Source: Paludibacteraceae bacterium (GTDB taxonomy: Bacteria > Bacteroidota > Bacteroidia > Bacteroidales > Paludibacteraceae). Taken from it: a stretch of 34,358 bases of DNA. Within the stretch, counting starts at the first letter, position 1; every line of letters begins with the position of its first letter. Both the position numbers and the translations under genes were made by a program. The notes under the pieces are model-generated. The model was not told the origin of the DNA. It did no database searches and saw only the letters and a program-made list of their open reading frames with translations. Shown in pieces: positions 1 through 8,391 of this stretch. The DNA lies in NCBI GenBank assembly GCA_017628395.1, contig JAGBZD010000123.1, positions 1 to 34,358 of the forward strand. The letters run 5' to 3'.

Positions 1-690
1 GGAGTTCTTGGACTTGGCGAAGATAACTTCGATGGCTCATTCACTTTGTCAGACGAGAGGTCTGTCGCTAGTAGAGGTCTTGATGCTGAGTTCATTGAGG
101 GTTATGTTTATGACATTGATGTAAATGCTCCATCTGCTACCGCTGTAGTTAAGGTTAATTGGGATGGTATGTACTATGCATTTAATCTCACTATGACTGC
201 TGATCCTGCTGAGGCAACTAAGGTGGTTGTAGAGAACGCTACTGTTGAAGTAGAGAAATATCTCCTCTTCGGTGATACATATGACTACTCACTCAAGATG
301 ACTGGCAACTGGACCAACGAAGCTGATGGTATCACTTACCCAGTATTGGTTGAGGTTCCAGTTTACTATCCAGAGGCAACAGAGCCATTTAGCATTCTCT
401 CAACTGTTACCGTAGGTGGCATGGGTGACAACGACCCATGGCTTGGCTTCGGTGAAGGCGAACTCACTGTTACTACTGTTGGCAATACCGTTACCGCTAC
501 AGGTGTCGTAGAGAACCCAATGGCAGGTGTTGCTATTGACATTACCATCTCTGGTGAGTTGAAGGGTGACGGCACAGGTCTTGAGAATACTACCGTAACT
601 GTTAAGTCTGTTAAGACTATCAAGAACGGTCAACTCATCATCAACCGTGATGGCAAAGAGTACAACGCTCAAGGTGCTATCTTGAAATAA
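1..690 (+). CDS. Exported beta-rich protein with variant C-terminal tail, 5'-truncated
   Basis: The reading frame is open from the first base of the window, so the start and any signal peptide lie upstream. The visible 229 residues are rich in Thr, Val and Gly in alternating patterns typical of beta-sandwich surface proteins, with segments such as ATAVVKVNWDGMYYAFNL. The protein ends in the tail NGQLIINRDGKEYNAQG followed by AILK, which recurs on four other proteins in this window (ending at 2125, 4793, 4975 and 6390). By analogy with T9SS cargo I infer export and surface attachment. No enzyme motif is visible and the specific function is unknown. A strong terminator follows at 786-821. Confidence 0.75.
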   Translation, partial: GVLGLGEDNFDGSFTLSDERSVASRGLDAEFIEGYVYDIDVNAPSATAVVKVNWDGMYYAFNLTMTADPAEATKVVVENATVEVEKYLLFGDTYDYSLKMTGNWTNEADGITYPVLVEVPVYYPEATEPFSILSTVTVGGMGDNDPWLGFGEGELTVTTVGNTVTATGVVENPMAGVAIDITISGELKGDGTGLENTTVTVKSVKTIKNGQLIINRDGKEYNAQGAILK

Positions 691-718
691 GAGATTATAG
701 GTTAGAGATTATAGGTTA
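691..718 (+). repeat. Heptad repeat, two 14-bp copies
   Basis: The 14-bp unit gagattataggtta occurs twice in direct tandem just after the stop codon of the truncated gene. Each unit is two heptads (gagatta, taggtta). Related words (gaggtta, aaggtta) occur inside the S9 peptidase gene at 17905-17946. Confidence 0.8.
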
Positions 719-731
719 GAGGCAAGAAGAA

Positions 732-744
732 TCGGCAATGCCGA
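732..744. other. Mini-hairpin
   Basis: tcggc-aat-gccga is a 5-bp stem with a 3-nt loop. It lies between two heptad arrays and has no U-run, so it is unlikely to be a terminator. Similar mini-hairpins occur at 22573-22640. Confidence 0.5.
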
Positions 745-755
745 CAACCCCAGCC

Positions 756-783
756 TTTAAACTTTAAACTTTCAACCTTAAAC
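756..783 (+). repeat. Heptad repeat, four units
   Basis: Four consecutive 7-bp words: tttaaac twice, then tttcaac, then cttaaac. The array directly abuts the terminator hairpin. Confidence 0.75.
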
Positions 784-785
784 CA

Positions 786-821
786 AAAAATAGGCTTCCT
801 CCTCCGAGGGAGCCTATTTTT
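786..821 (+). terminator. Intrinsic terminator after the truncated gene
   Basis: A 16-bp stem (786-801 with 806-821, one G-T wobble) has a GC-rich core ggctyCCTC/GAGGgagcc, a 4-nt loop, A-run on the left and T-run on the right. The symmetry means it could act in both directions. Confidence 0.9.
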
Positions 822-903
822 ATTTACTTCATAGTCTAATGTCTTCATAAAACCATATTTTATACTCCAAATACATATTCTAAACACTTTTTTTGCTGAA
901 AAA

Positions 904-935
904 TTTGTATATTCTGCAACTTTTTACTACCTTTG
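904..935 (+). promoter_or_regulatory. Bacteroidota promoter for the 1001-4793 gene pair
   Basis: -33 box TTTG (904-907), 20-nt spacer, -7 box TACCTTTG (928-935). It lies 66 bp upstream of the ATG at 1001 and after the preceding terminator, so it starts a new transcript. Confidence 0.8.
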
Positions 936-1000
936 TAGGCGTATTCGATAATTTTTTGTGGAACGGACTTGTAATGAATAGTCCTATTTATTTCTTATGT

Positions 1001-2125
1001 ATGAAAAAACTTATATTACTCTTTTTTACCTTACTGATTTCTATCGTCAGTTTTGCTGAAAATTCAGTACTTGTAACTGCTGGTGATAAGGCTGCCTATT
1101 CCGCTGGTGATGCGCTTATTGTAAATGGACTATCTGCCGAGGAACTGGGTATCAACGGTGAGATTACGCTTACTGTGTATTGGGATGGTACAGGCGGTGC
1201 TGCCGCTGGCTATGCAGCTATGCTTAGTCATAATGGTGGTGCTATTGGCTTTTGTGATGAAGGACTCATGGTTAGTAAAAATGCGGATGCCATCATCACT
1301 ATCACAGGCACAATGAGTGGCTCTTCTTCCCAAACCTATAGCATAGATGTCCAAGTTGGTCCAAAACAGCCCTCAACGATTCATCTTGAAGGTGTTATTC
1401 AGGAAACTATTGCAGATCGCTTCGAACCCACAGACCTTGTTATTTCTGCTCGCGCTGCTGGATATAGTTTCTCCATCACGCTTTTTAAGGGCTTGAGCAA
1501 GAAGTATGGCGAATACAAGGCTAACTCTATCTTTGTAACCATCAATGGCGATGTTGCTGACTTGAAAGAAAATACCACGCTCAACTACTACCAAGAGGGC
1601 GAATTGGCTGTTATAGAAGCAACATTTGTGAGTGATATTGATACCCTCGTCGTTACATTGTCAGGGGCGCCATATGTGGCACCAGAGGATGTTATGCCTA
1701 CAGACACACTTTCTTATACGCTATATGGTGCCACAGTGGGCAAATCTTCTGGATTTAATACCGTAATGGGCAAGAATGATGAAATAGAACTCAAGATTCA
1801 GGTACCAAATGGCGACTGGCTCGAAGGTGTAACCCATGAGAGTTTCTCCTACGGCTCTTACCTGAAAGTGGGAAGTGAAAAATTAACTATTATTCGAGGA
1901 AACTTGAAGGTGGTACAGGATGGCAATATGAAGACTGCCACTATCGGTGTGCTTGCATCTAACCATGTGTGGTACAATATTACAGCCACTACTGCTACTG
2001 CTGAATCTACCAACTTGGAGAATATATATGATGAAGACCGACAGAGCAAAAAGTACCTGAAAGAAGGTCAACTAATTATCTATTGTAATGGGGTAGAGTA
2101 TAACACCCAGGGATACAAACTTTGA
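1001..2125 (+). CDS. Exported beta-rich protein with variant C-terminal tail
   Basis: I chose the ATG at 1001 because MKKLILLFFTLLISIVSFA is a clear signal peptide and the promoter lies upstream; in-frame codons further upstream would place the signal peptide internally. The mature part of about 355 residues is beta-rich, with no catalytic motif recognised. Segments such as GVTHESFSYGSYLKVGSEKL resemble repeats in the next gene. The last residues (EGQLIIYCNGVEYNTQG then YKL) match the shared variant tail. The next gene starts 40 bp downstream without a visible promoter or terminator between, so the two are probably cotranscribed. Function unknown; a surface or secreted structural protein is my inference. 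Confidence 0.8.
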   Translation: MKKLILLFFTLLISIVSFAENSVLVTAGDKAAYSAGDALIVNGLSAEELGINGEITLTVYWDGTGGAAAGYAAMLSHNGGAIGFCDEGLMVSKNADAIITITGTMSGSSSQTYSIDVQVGPKQPSTIHLEGVIQETIADRFEPTDLVISARAAGYSFSITLFKGLSKKYGEYKANSIFVTINGDVADLKENTTLNYYQEGELAVIEATFVSDIDTLVVTLSGAPYVAPEDVMPTDTLSYTLYGATVGKSSGFNTVMGKNDEIELKIQVPNGDWLEGVTHESFSYGSYLKVGSEKLTIIRGNLKVVQDGNMKTATIGVLASNHVWYNITATTATAESTNLENIYDEDRQSKKYLKEGQLIIYCNGVEYNTQGYKL

Positions 2126-2165
2126 CAACCATGTATATTGATTAATAACTCTAATAAAAAATTGT

Positions 2166-4793
2166 ATGAAAAAGATTTTCTCTTTTCTTTTGCTCGCATG
2201 CTTGGCGTTGACAACTGTTGCACAAACAGCCACAACGATGCCACAAGCAAAGAAGGCGCTCATGGCAAAAGAGCGTTTGAGCAACACTCTGCAATCATTG
2301 CACCAACCTGCTCGTGAGCAAGTTAAACGCGTAGCTCTACAACCAACAGAATGGGCTGCAACCAATGTATCCGCAGTTAAAGCACCTGCTAAACTCAATG
2401 AGCTTGACACTACAGAAGTGTTCTTCACCTCTTTCTACGAAGACCCACTCTATATTCCAGAAGAAAAAGTGGTGAGTCGTCGTGGGGATACCATAATTGT
2501 GGGAGGAGACTGGATTATCTCTTTGGTTAATGAACGCTACCAATTTAACTTTGACTTTTATGGAGGTACTCCTTTAAGTCCTGCTGGTACATACACTATT
2601 GAGAATATGGAAGTAGATTTCTCTACTTGCTTCCATCCAGAAGCGCCCAACAAGACCTCTTACTATCAGAGTTGCGACATGACTATTACTGAGGAAAATC
2701 TTGGTGGTGGGTATGTGAAATATATCTTAGAAGCAGACATAGTATCTACGTTGGGTATCGGTGGCGAGGTTAATGGTATCTTCAAGGTGTATGCTGAGCA
2801 CACCGTATTGCGAGCTGCTACCAAACTGGATGTGGCTATCCTTGATTGCGTACTTGAACCAGATGCCGATCGCTTCCGTATCTATGGTCAAAACGACACC
2901 ATGGATGTAGATCTCACTTTCTTCACCGAAACAGGTGTTGAGGGATATTATTCAGAAAAATTGATGGATACAGAGAACTACAAACTCGTTTACAAAGGAA
3001 AGTCCTACGAGATTGTACAATTCGAAGGTATGCTTGTTAGCGCGGAGACCAAAACGGGCGGTATGGCATATGTGTTTATGTATGAGGCATTGACTACAGA
3101 GGCTATTCTCTTCAATATTGCTATGGAGGCACCTATTCTGCCTACCGACACTGTAGAAATCTCATGCTACAATATGCAGGTAGATGACTCGTGGGGTATG
3201 ACTGATGCCACTATCATTGTTACAGCAAGCAATGCTGAGTACGAAATCTTGGCTGCTTATAATGACAATACAATTAAGACTCCTATGGTATATCCAACAG
3301 GAAGTTCTGGTGTTGAACTGACCGACTTGCGCACAGGTCAAGTGATTAATGCTATGCAATGCAACCTTTCTATCACGGGTAATAAATTGCAAGGCTATCA
3401 AGTGGAAATAAAGATGTTCGGTTCGGACTACAAACAATATAATATCCATCTCCTCTATGAGGAACCAGAGGTAAAGGAAACTGTTGTTCTTGATTTCCAA
3501 AATTCTGCTAAAGCCATGTACTACATTGACAACCTTGGCTTGAAGGAATTGCAATTGGCTAATTTCAATGGTGAGTATTCTGTATCCTTCGATATTCTCA
3601 ATATTGATCAAATAATGGGTGGTGAATTTGAGAAATCAGACTTGTTTGAAGAGCAAACATTCATCGTTCAACATGTGAATGAAGATGGCAATGTATATGA
3701 TGCACCTGTGCAATTTGCAGAGATTGGTGGTAAAGTATGGCAAGAGAATGGCAAAACTTTCCTCACAGCATCTATACTTGGCTTTAACTCTGTACAATAT
3801 GAGATTTCTATGTTCTACGAATTGCCAACTCCTACAGAGACTGTTACTTATACCTTTGATGGTATGGGCAATGATGTGGTAGATTTCACCAATGCAGTTG
3901 GAACATCAGGCATCTTCATTTTGGATGCTATGAGCGCCGATGGTATGTTGATGGCAAAGGTGAATGTAGAGCGCATCACCACAAAGAGCGTGGAGGGTAC
4001 ATTCTATAACGATGGTCTATTTGACCACACCGACTTTTATCCAACAGATACATGGGTGAAGGTTTGGAACGCTACTACTAAATCATACGATGAGTATTCT
4101 GTACAAAAGGGTACGATGACTGTTGAGGTAGAAAACAATGTGCTCACCGCAGTTGCTTCGTTCATTTGTGATAATGCTGTGCAATATGACCTCACATTCG
4201 TGACTAAATATGAGCGCGAACACATTGGATTCGATTCAGAAGAAGGCGAAGTGGATTATACATATGCACCTGATTCATACTATGAGTTTACGACCGATTA
4301 TGTAGAGAGCCACAACCAATTATACTTTGATATTTTAGCTCCTGATAATTCTAATGTAACAGCGATGGTATTCTTCGTTGATCATATGGATGATGAAATC
4401 ACTATTCCAGAGGGAGTTTATCCTATCAATGGTTCTATGGAACTCGGAACAGTATATGCAAGCCCTGGCGTAGCGGTAGGTGGTGGTCCTATTCAATCGT
4501 ATTTCTGCTACACCTATGTAGAGGGTGATTATATTTACTATAATGAAGAGGGTCTATACTGCCTTGTAGATGGTACTGTGACTGTAGAGAAAGTGGACGG
4601 CAAACTCAAAGTGGAGGTAGATGCACTGAACTCATACGATTTGTCTGTGAAGTTGCATTACAACGAAGCAGGAACACCTGTAGAGAATATTACTACCGAC
4701 AAAACCAATGTATCAAAACGCCTCGTTAATGGTCAACTCCTCATTATCCGCAATGGCGCGACTTACAACGCTATTGGCGCATTGGTAAAATAA
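2166..4793 (+). CDS. Large multi-domain exported beta-rich protein with variant C-terminal tail
   Basis: This is an 875-residue protein with signal peptide MKKIFSFLLLACLALTTVAQ. After an N-terminal region come several repeats of roughly 130 residues, each with a pattern like PxGxYPI, GTVxAS, then GTVTVEK and a final strand pair (SYDLSVKLHY). The same module appears near the C-termini of the two Omp28-like proteins on the opposite strand (4975-6336 and 6390-7763). The protein ends NGQLLIIRNGATYNAIG plus ALVK, the shared tail. No catalytic residues or known enzyme domain are visible. I infer a surface-exposed modular protein exported by a T9SS-like route. A two-way terminator follows at 4871-4903. 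Confidence 0.8.
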   Translation: MKKIFSFLLLACLALTTVAQTATTMPQAKKALMAKERLSNTLQSLHQPAREQVKRVALQPTEWAATNVSAVKAPAKLNELDTTEVFFTSFYEDPLYIPEEKVVSRRGDTIIVGGDWIISLVNERYQFNFDFYGGTPLSPAGTYTIENMEVDFSTCFHPEAPNKTSYYQSCDMTITEENLGGGYVKYILEADIVSTLGIGGEVNGIFKVYAEHTVLRAATKLDVAILDCVLEPDADRFRIYGQNDTMDVDLTFFTETGVEGYYSEKLMDTENYKLVYKGKSYEIVQFEGMLVSAETKTGGMAYVFMYEALTTEAILFNIAMEAPILPTDTVEISCYNMQVDDSWGMTDATIIVTASNAEYEILAAYNDNTIKTPMVYPTGSSGVELTDLRTGQVINAMQCNLSITGNKLQGYQVEIKMFGSDYKQYNIHLLYEEPEVKETVVLDFQNSAKAMYYIDNLGLKELQLANFNGEYSVSFDILNIDQIMGGEFEKSDLFEEQTFIVQHVNEDGNVYDAPVQFAEIGGKVWQENGKTFLTASILGFNSVQYEISMFYELPTPTETVTYTFDGMGNDVVDFTNAVGTSGIFILDAMSADGMLMAKVNVERITTKSVEGTFYNDGLFDHTDFYPTDTWVKVWNATTKSYDEYSVQKGTMTVEVENNVLTAVASFICDNAVQYDLTFVTKYEREHIGFDSEEGEVDYTYAPDSYYEFTTDYVESHNQLYFDILAPDNSNVTAMVFFVDHMDDEITIPEGVYPINGSMELGTVYASPGVAVGGGPIQSYFCYTYVEGDYIYYNEEGLYCLVDGTVTVEKVDGKLKVEVDALNSYDLSVKLHYNEAGTPVENITTDKTNVSKRLVNGQLLIIRNGATYNAIGALVK

Positions 4794-4870
4794 ACTTGCA
4801 TAACTAATAGAAATAGCCTAACTATCCCAATTAGTTTAACAATCTAAAATAGTAAGACTATTCCCCAATA

Positions 4871-4903
4871 AAAAACAGCGTGGTCATTCAACCACGCTGT
4901 TTT
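4871..4903. terminator. Bidirectional intrinsic terminator between convergent operons
   Basis: A near-perfect stem (core aacagcgtggt/accacgctgtt, loop cattca) is flanked by an A-run on the left and a T-run on the right. It therefore works on both strands, ending the plus-strand genes at 4793 and the minus-strand operon at 4975. Confidence 0.9.
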
Positions 4904-4925
4904 CATATCAATCTCCGTGTTAGTT

Positions 4926-4980
4926 ACGCACTATTCACGCACTATTCACGCACAATACACGCACAATATACGCACTATTC
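4926..4980 (+). repeat. 11-bp tandem repeat, five units
   Basis: Five 11-bp units based on acgcactattc, with two variant units (acgcacaatac, acgcacaatat), fill exactly 55 bp. The last unit overlaps the final codon and stop of the convergent Omp28-like gene. The period is 11, not 7 as at most other loci. Confidence 0.85.
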
Positions 4981-6336
4981 CGATACCTTGTAGCCAAGAA
5001 TATGATACCATTGACCTTGCTTGTGTATGAGCAGTTGCCCATTGCGTAAGACTTTTTGGCAATGGATAATGGGGGAGGGGGCAAAGTTGTCTTCTACGCC
5101 AGACTCCACTGAGAAGTCATATACCGCAGTGGCTGTCACAGTTGTTCCGTTGTTGGTTGTAAATAGGAGCGATATATTGCCTTCTTCATCTAAGAGCATC
5201 TCACCCGTATTCATGCGCCATGTATGAATAGGTGTGATAATATCCTGTTGTAAGTCGGAAGAAAGGGCATATACTAATCGTGAGCCACCAAAACTCTCTT
5301 CTTCATCCACCCGATAACCTGCGGTGATACTTCCCCATTCCGTGCCATCCTGAATAGGGTAGGTGCCAGCGGGCAATATATCGGCTTTGGAATTGACATA
5401 AACCAATCCTACCTGTTTGCAGATGCCCGCATAGGTTTTCATGGTTTTTGTGGATGAAAAGGTGAACTCCAATAGATTGTTGGATATCTTTTTTACTCGC
5501 ACGCTATCAAAGGTAATACTTGCATTAGGACCTTTACCTTCTGTTATGCCATAGGGCTCGTATTGCTCGCCACCTGCTGTACCTGCCACCAATGCCACTT
5601 GCTCGGCATTGATGATGGGGCGCTTGTCCAGTGGCGTGAGATAGGCTACTACGCAGCAGTTCTCTGCCACCCAGTCGCGGTCAACCGTATAACTGGTAGA
5701 GTAGGTGTATGTTTGATTAGTAACTTTTACCGTATCGCCAAAAGTGGCAGTCACGAAGCCGCGAACAACCCGACTATGCATATATTCTTGCCATGTGGCG
5801 TATTTGTAGGATGAATAGCTATCTGCTTGTAATCCTACTAAACGATTCTCTTTAATCAGAATACTAAGTAAATACTGTTCAACTTCTTTGTTTGCTACCT
5901 GACCGCTTACAGTGATATCCAACTTGCGCGTTGCAGCGTTGAAGGTGTGGTTAATTACTACAGAAGCTTCTGCTAAGGTATCCCCAATTACATTCAAGTT
6001 TTCTAATTTGGATGTTCCTATCGCTATGTTATCTGGTTGATTTGTACGGTTGAGCATTACCGTAGGTACACTGTATATTGAAAATGTTTGGGCAATTTTA
6101 TTCCCTTCTGGAATGGTATATTCATCCGTACCATAAATGGCATGATGACTAACCCATATGGATGGGGTACTTTGAGTTGCTAAGAAATTCTTGATTGCAA
6201 TCATGCCTTCAGGACACTCATTGCAGTTTTCGCTCGTGAAGTGCTCCATGAGAAAGTTGCGTGGAAAAAATGTCGGCGTTTCCGCCGACATTTTTATTCC
6301 TGCTAATAGCAGTAGTATGATAATGCTTTTCTTCAT
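4975..6336 (-). CDS. Omp28-like exported protein with CxxC motif and variant tail
   Basis: The 453-residue protein has a signal peptide (MKKSIIILLLLAGIKMSA) followed by a thioredoxin-like start, RNFLMEHFTSENCNECPEG, with Cys38 and Cys41. The arrangement of a strand, then EHFT, then CxxCP is that of the Bacteroidota Omp28 family, whose founding member is a Porphyromonas outer-membrane lipoprotein. Cys38-x2-Cys41 could be redox active. A beta module (AGTYPI..GSITAG) and the tail NGQLLIHKQGQWYHILG follow. It is the last gene of the six-gene operon that begins with a TlpA-like protein. A perfect terminator-like hairpin lies inside codons just after the signal peptide (6266-6295). Confidence 0.8.
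   Translation of the reverse strand: MKKSIIILLLLAGIKMSAETPTFFPRNFLMEHFTSENCNECPEGMIAIKNFLATQSTPSIWVSHHAIYGTDEYTIPEGNKIAQTFSIYSVPTVMLNRTNQPDNIAIGTSKLENLNVIGDTLAEASVVINHTFNAATRKLDITVSGQVANKEVEQYLLSILIKENRLVGLQADSYSSYKYATWQEYMHSRVVRGFVTATFGDTVKVTNQTYTYSTSYTVDRDWVAENCCVVAYLTPLDKRPIINAEQVALVAGTAGGEQYEPYGITEGKGPNASITFDSVRVKKISNNLLEFTFSSTKTMKTYAGICKQVGLVYVNSKADILPAGTYPIQDGTEWGSITAGYRVDEEESFGGSRLVYALSSDLQQDIITPIHTWRMNTGEMLLDEEGNISLLFTTNNGTTVTATAVYDFSVESGVEDNFAPSPIIHCQKVLRNGQLLIHKQGQWYHILGYKVSE
6266..6295 (-). other. Terminator-like hairpin inside the coding sequence
   Basis: A perfect 13-bp stem (6266-6278 with 6283-6295, 4-nt loop) lies within codons 14-24 of the Omp28-like gene. On the coding strand the GC core (tgtcggcg/cgccgaca) is followed by a run of six T, the layout of an intrinsic terminator. 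Whether it terminates, attenuates or only stabilises mRNA is unknown. Confidence 0.7.
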
Positions 6337-6389
6337 ATCATTTTCTAAAAGTCCTTCCCTTTAGGGAGGGATTTAGGGTAGGCATTTTA

Positions 6390-7763
6390 TTACTTAATCA
6401 AACGACCTTGCATATCGTATTCTACATCATCAATACGGATAATACATTTTCCCTCGCGAACGAGTTTTTCTGCATGTGCTTTGTCAAATACTACATTATC
6501 CACAGCGGTTGGCAACTCGTATGTAACCTTGTAATTCTTACCATTGTCCAACTTGCCTTCTACAATAAAACCACCATTTGCTTCAACGGTCATAGTACCG
6601 CTTGTGATACGCCAGATATGGCAGATGTCTTCCATTGTAGAAGCCAAATAATATGCCATGAGTGAGCCATCGAAAGATTGTTGTGCAAGATCTACTGTAC
6701 CAATACTGAAAGTGTTGAGTTCATTGCCTTCTGCGAACTCCAAAGTGGTTGCAGTAGGAAGGACAGCATCAGGTGTATTGAAATCCAAATAAACCACCAA
6801 TTTCACTGGACCATATGCATCAGAACGAGTTGAATTGGATGCTACGAGTTGAATAGTCAACTTGTCGTCTGTTGGTTTGCCGAGTTCCAAGGTGTCAAAA
6901 TTGAGTTTGGTAGCATTGGTAGGTGCTAAATTCTCGGTTATACCAAATGGCAAGTACTCTTTGCCACCTGTAGTACCTGCTACGAGTGGGGTCTCCTCAG
7001 CGTTGATGATAGGCTTCTTGGTCAGTGGAGTAATATAAGCTACGATATTGCAGTTTTCTGCCACCCATTGATCAGAAATCGTGTAAGTGAATGTTTTGCT
7101 GTATGCTTGGTTCTCCACCTTTACTGTGTCGCCCAATGTGGAACCCTCAGTGAGAAAATCGCGTGCTACACATGGGTGCAAAAACTCTTTGTAACCACTC
7201 GTCTTCCATGAGTATGTATAATCGGCTTGCTTGCCAACCAGACCATTCTCTTTGATGAGAACGGAGAGCAAATACTCGGTAACATCGGTATTAGCCACCT
7301 GACCACTGACAGTGACATTGAGTTCGCGTGTTTCGGCATTGTAGGTGTGGTCAATAACTACAGATGCCTCTGCTTCCGTTTCGCATTTGCTGGCGATAGT
7401 TTCTGCCATACCATCTTCTGTCAAATAGCCAGGGTGGAAAGCGATGGCTGTACCCATCACTTTGGTGCGGTTCATAGCCATATTAGGTGCACCTTCTACA
7501 CCGCAAGCAGCACCAATCTTTGCGCTCTCAGAGATGGTATACTCATCGTTATTAAAGCCATAGTGATGACTCACCCAAATACATGGAGTGGTTGTGAGAT
7601 ACATCGTATAATGCACTATACTATACATTCCACCAGGACAATAGCCACATTCGTCGCCCGTAAAGTGTTCAATGAGGTACTTACGAGGGAATGCAGTAGG
7701 CACTTCTTGCGCAGATACGCATACTGCCACTAAAAGCAGAAGGGAGATAAAAATCTTTTTCAT
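6390..7763 (-). CDS. Omp28-like exported protein with CxxC motif and variant tail, second copy
   Basis: This 457-residue paralogue of the next gene in the operon shares its layout: signal peptide MKKIFISLLLLVAVCVSAQ, PRKYLIEHFTGDECGYCPGG (Cys39, Cys42), a central strand set (DTVKVENQAYSKTFTYTISD), YITPLTKKPIINAEETPLV, a C-terminal beta module ending in GKNYKVTYE, and the tail EGKCIIRIDDVEYDMQG plus RLIK. The central regions of both copies share phrases such as EASVVI, VSGQVAN and PIINAE, so they arose by duplication. A surface or periplasmic thiol-dependent or ligand-binding role is inferred from the fold and the TlpA-like gene heading the operon. Spacing to the next gene is 53 bp, to the previous gene 27 bp. 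Confidence 0.8.
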   Translation of the reverse strand: MKKIFISLLLLVAVCVSAQEVPTAFPRKYLIEHFTGDECGYCPGGMYSIVHYTMYLTTTPCIWVSHHYGFNNDEYTISESAKIGAACGVEGAPNMAMNRTKVMGTAIAFHPGYLTEDGMAETIASKCETEAEASVVIDHTYNAETRELNVTVSGQVANTDVTEYLLSVLIKENGLVGKQADYTYSWKTSGYKEFLHPCVARDFLTEGSTLGDTVKVENQAYSKTFTYTISDQWVAENCNIVAYITPLTKKPIINAEETPLVAGTTGGKEYLPFGITENLAPTNATKLNFDTLELGKPTDDKLTIQLVASNSTRSDAYGPVKLVVYLDFNTPDAVLPTATTLEFAEGNELNTFSIGTVDLAQQSFDGSLMAYYLASTMEDICHIWRITSGTMTVEANGGFIVEGKLDNGKNYKVTYELPTAVDNVVFDKAHAEKLVREGKCIIRIDDVEYDMQGRLIK

Positions 7764-7790
7764 ACCTTAAAAAATATAAATAGTTACTAA

Positions 7791-8390
7791 TTATTGTTTG
7801 ATAATCTTTTTGCCATTAACGATATAAATGCCTGCTGGTAACTCGCTGAGTTCGTTGGTAGGCATGCGCTGTCCGAGCAGATTGTAGATAGTATTGTCGG
7901 TCGGACGAACCACTACATCTTCAACGGCTGTACCACTATAGTTATATACAACGGTGAGTGTAATAACAGGATTAACTGCATCATTGAAAGTATAGCTGAT
8001 AGTTTCTTCACCAATATTGTGTGGATAGTAATGTGTGAACCAAGTATTTCCCTCATGTGTAGCTTCCACGGTGAGTTCTTGCTTTGTTTCTTCATTACCA
8101 GGCACACATGCTCCAGAACAAAATTCATCTTTCAATCCTGCTTTAGAACGCTCAATAGTCACATTGATAGTTGGGCTATCTGCGGAATAGAGATTGCCTC
8201 TAATGCCCATTACGACATCGCCAGAGAACATATCTTCTTCAAACTCTGTTACCACAATAGTTGTGTCTTTGGTAATGTGCATGATGACTTCTTCGTCATT
8301 TTCATCCCAAGTGTTTACTGTTACATTGAGCCCTGCATAGGCAGATAGCAACATGCTTGTCAGCAAAATAGTTGTAAAGATTTTTTTCAT
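7791..8390 (-). CDS. Small exported protein with canonical T9SS type A tail
   Basis: The 199-residue protein has a signal peptide (MKKIFTTILLTSMLLSAYA), a central beta-rich region with two cysteines in FCSGACVPG, and a C-terminus matching the canonical T9SS sorting tail: TIYNLLGQRM, then LPAGIYIVNGKKIIKQ. It is therefore a likely T9SS substrate. The body is not a family I recognise. It sits between the Omp28-like lipoprotein gene (1 bp upstream) and an Omp28-like gene (27 bp downstream), in the same operon. Its tail is the reference against which the unusual tails of its neighbours can be compared. Confidence 0.8.
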   Translation of the reverse strand: MKKIFTTILLTSMLLSAYAGLNVTVNTWDENDEEVIMHITKDTTIVVTEFEEDMFSGDVVMGIRGNLYSADSPTINVTIERSKAGLKDEFCSGACVPGNEETKQELTVEATHEGNTWFTHYYPHNIGEETISYTFNDAVNPVITLTVVYNYSGTAVEDVVVRPTDNTIYNLLGQRMPTNELSELPAGIYIVNGKKIIKQ

Positions 8391-8391
8391 A

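Noticed and set aside
893..1000. N-terminal extension of the gene at 1001
   Set aside because: It would start with TTG upstream of the -7 box and put 36 residues before a clear signal peptide.
7227..7733. 168-codon frame opposite an Omp28-like gene
   Set aside because: Antisense shadow; the minus-strand gene has a signal peptide, CxxC motif and tail.
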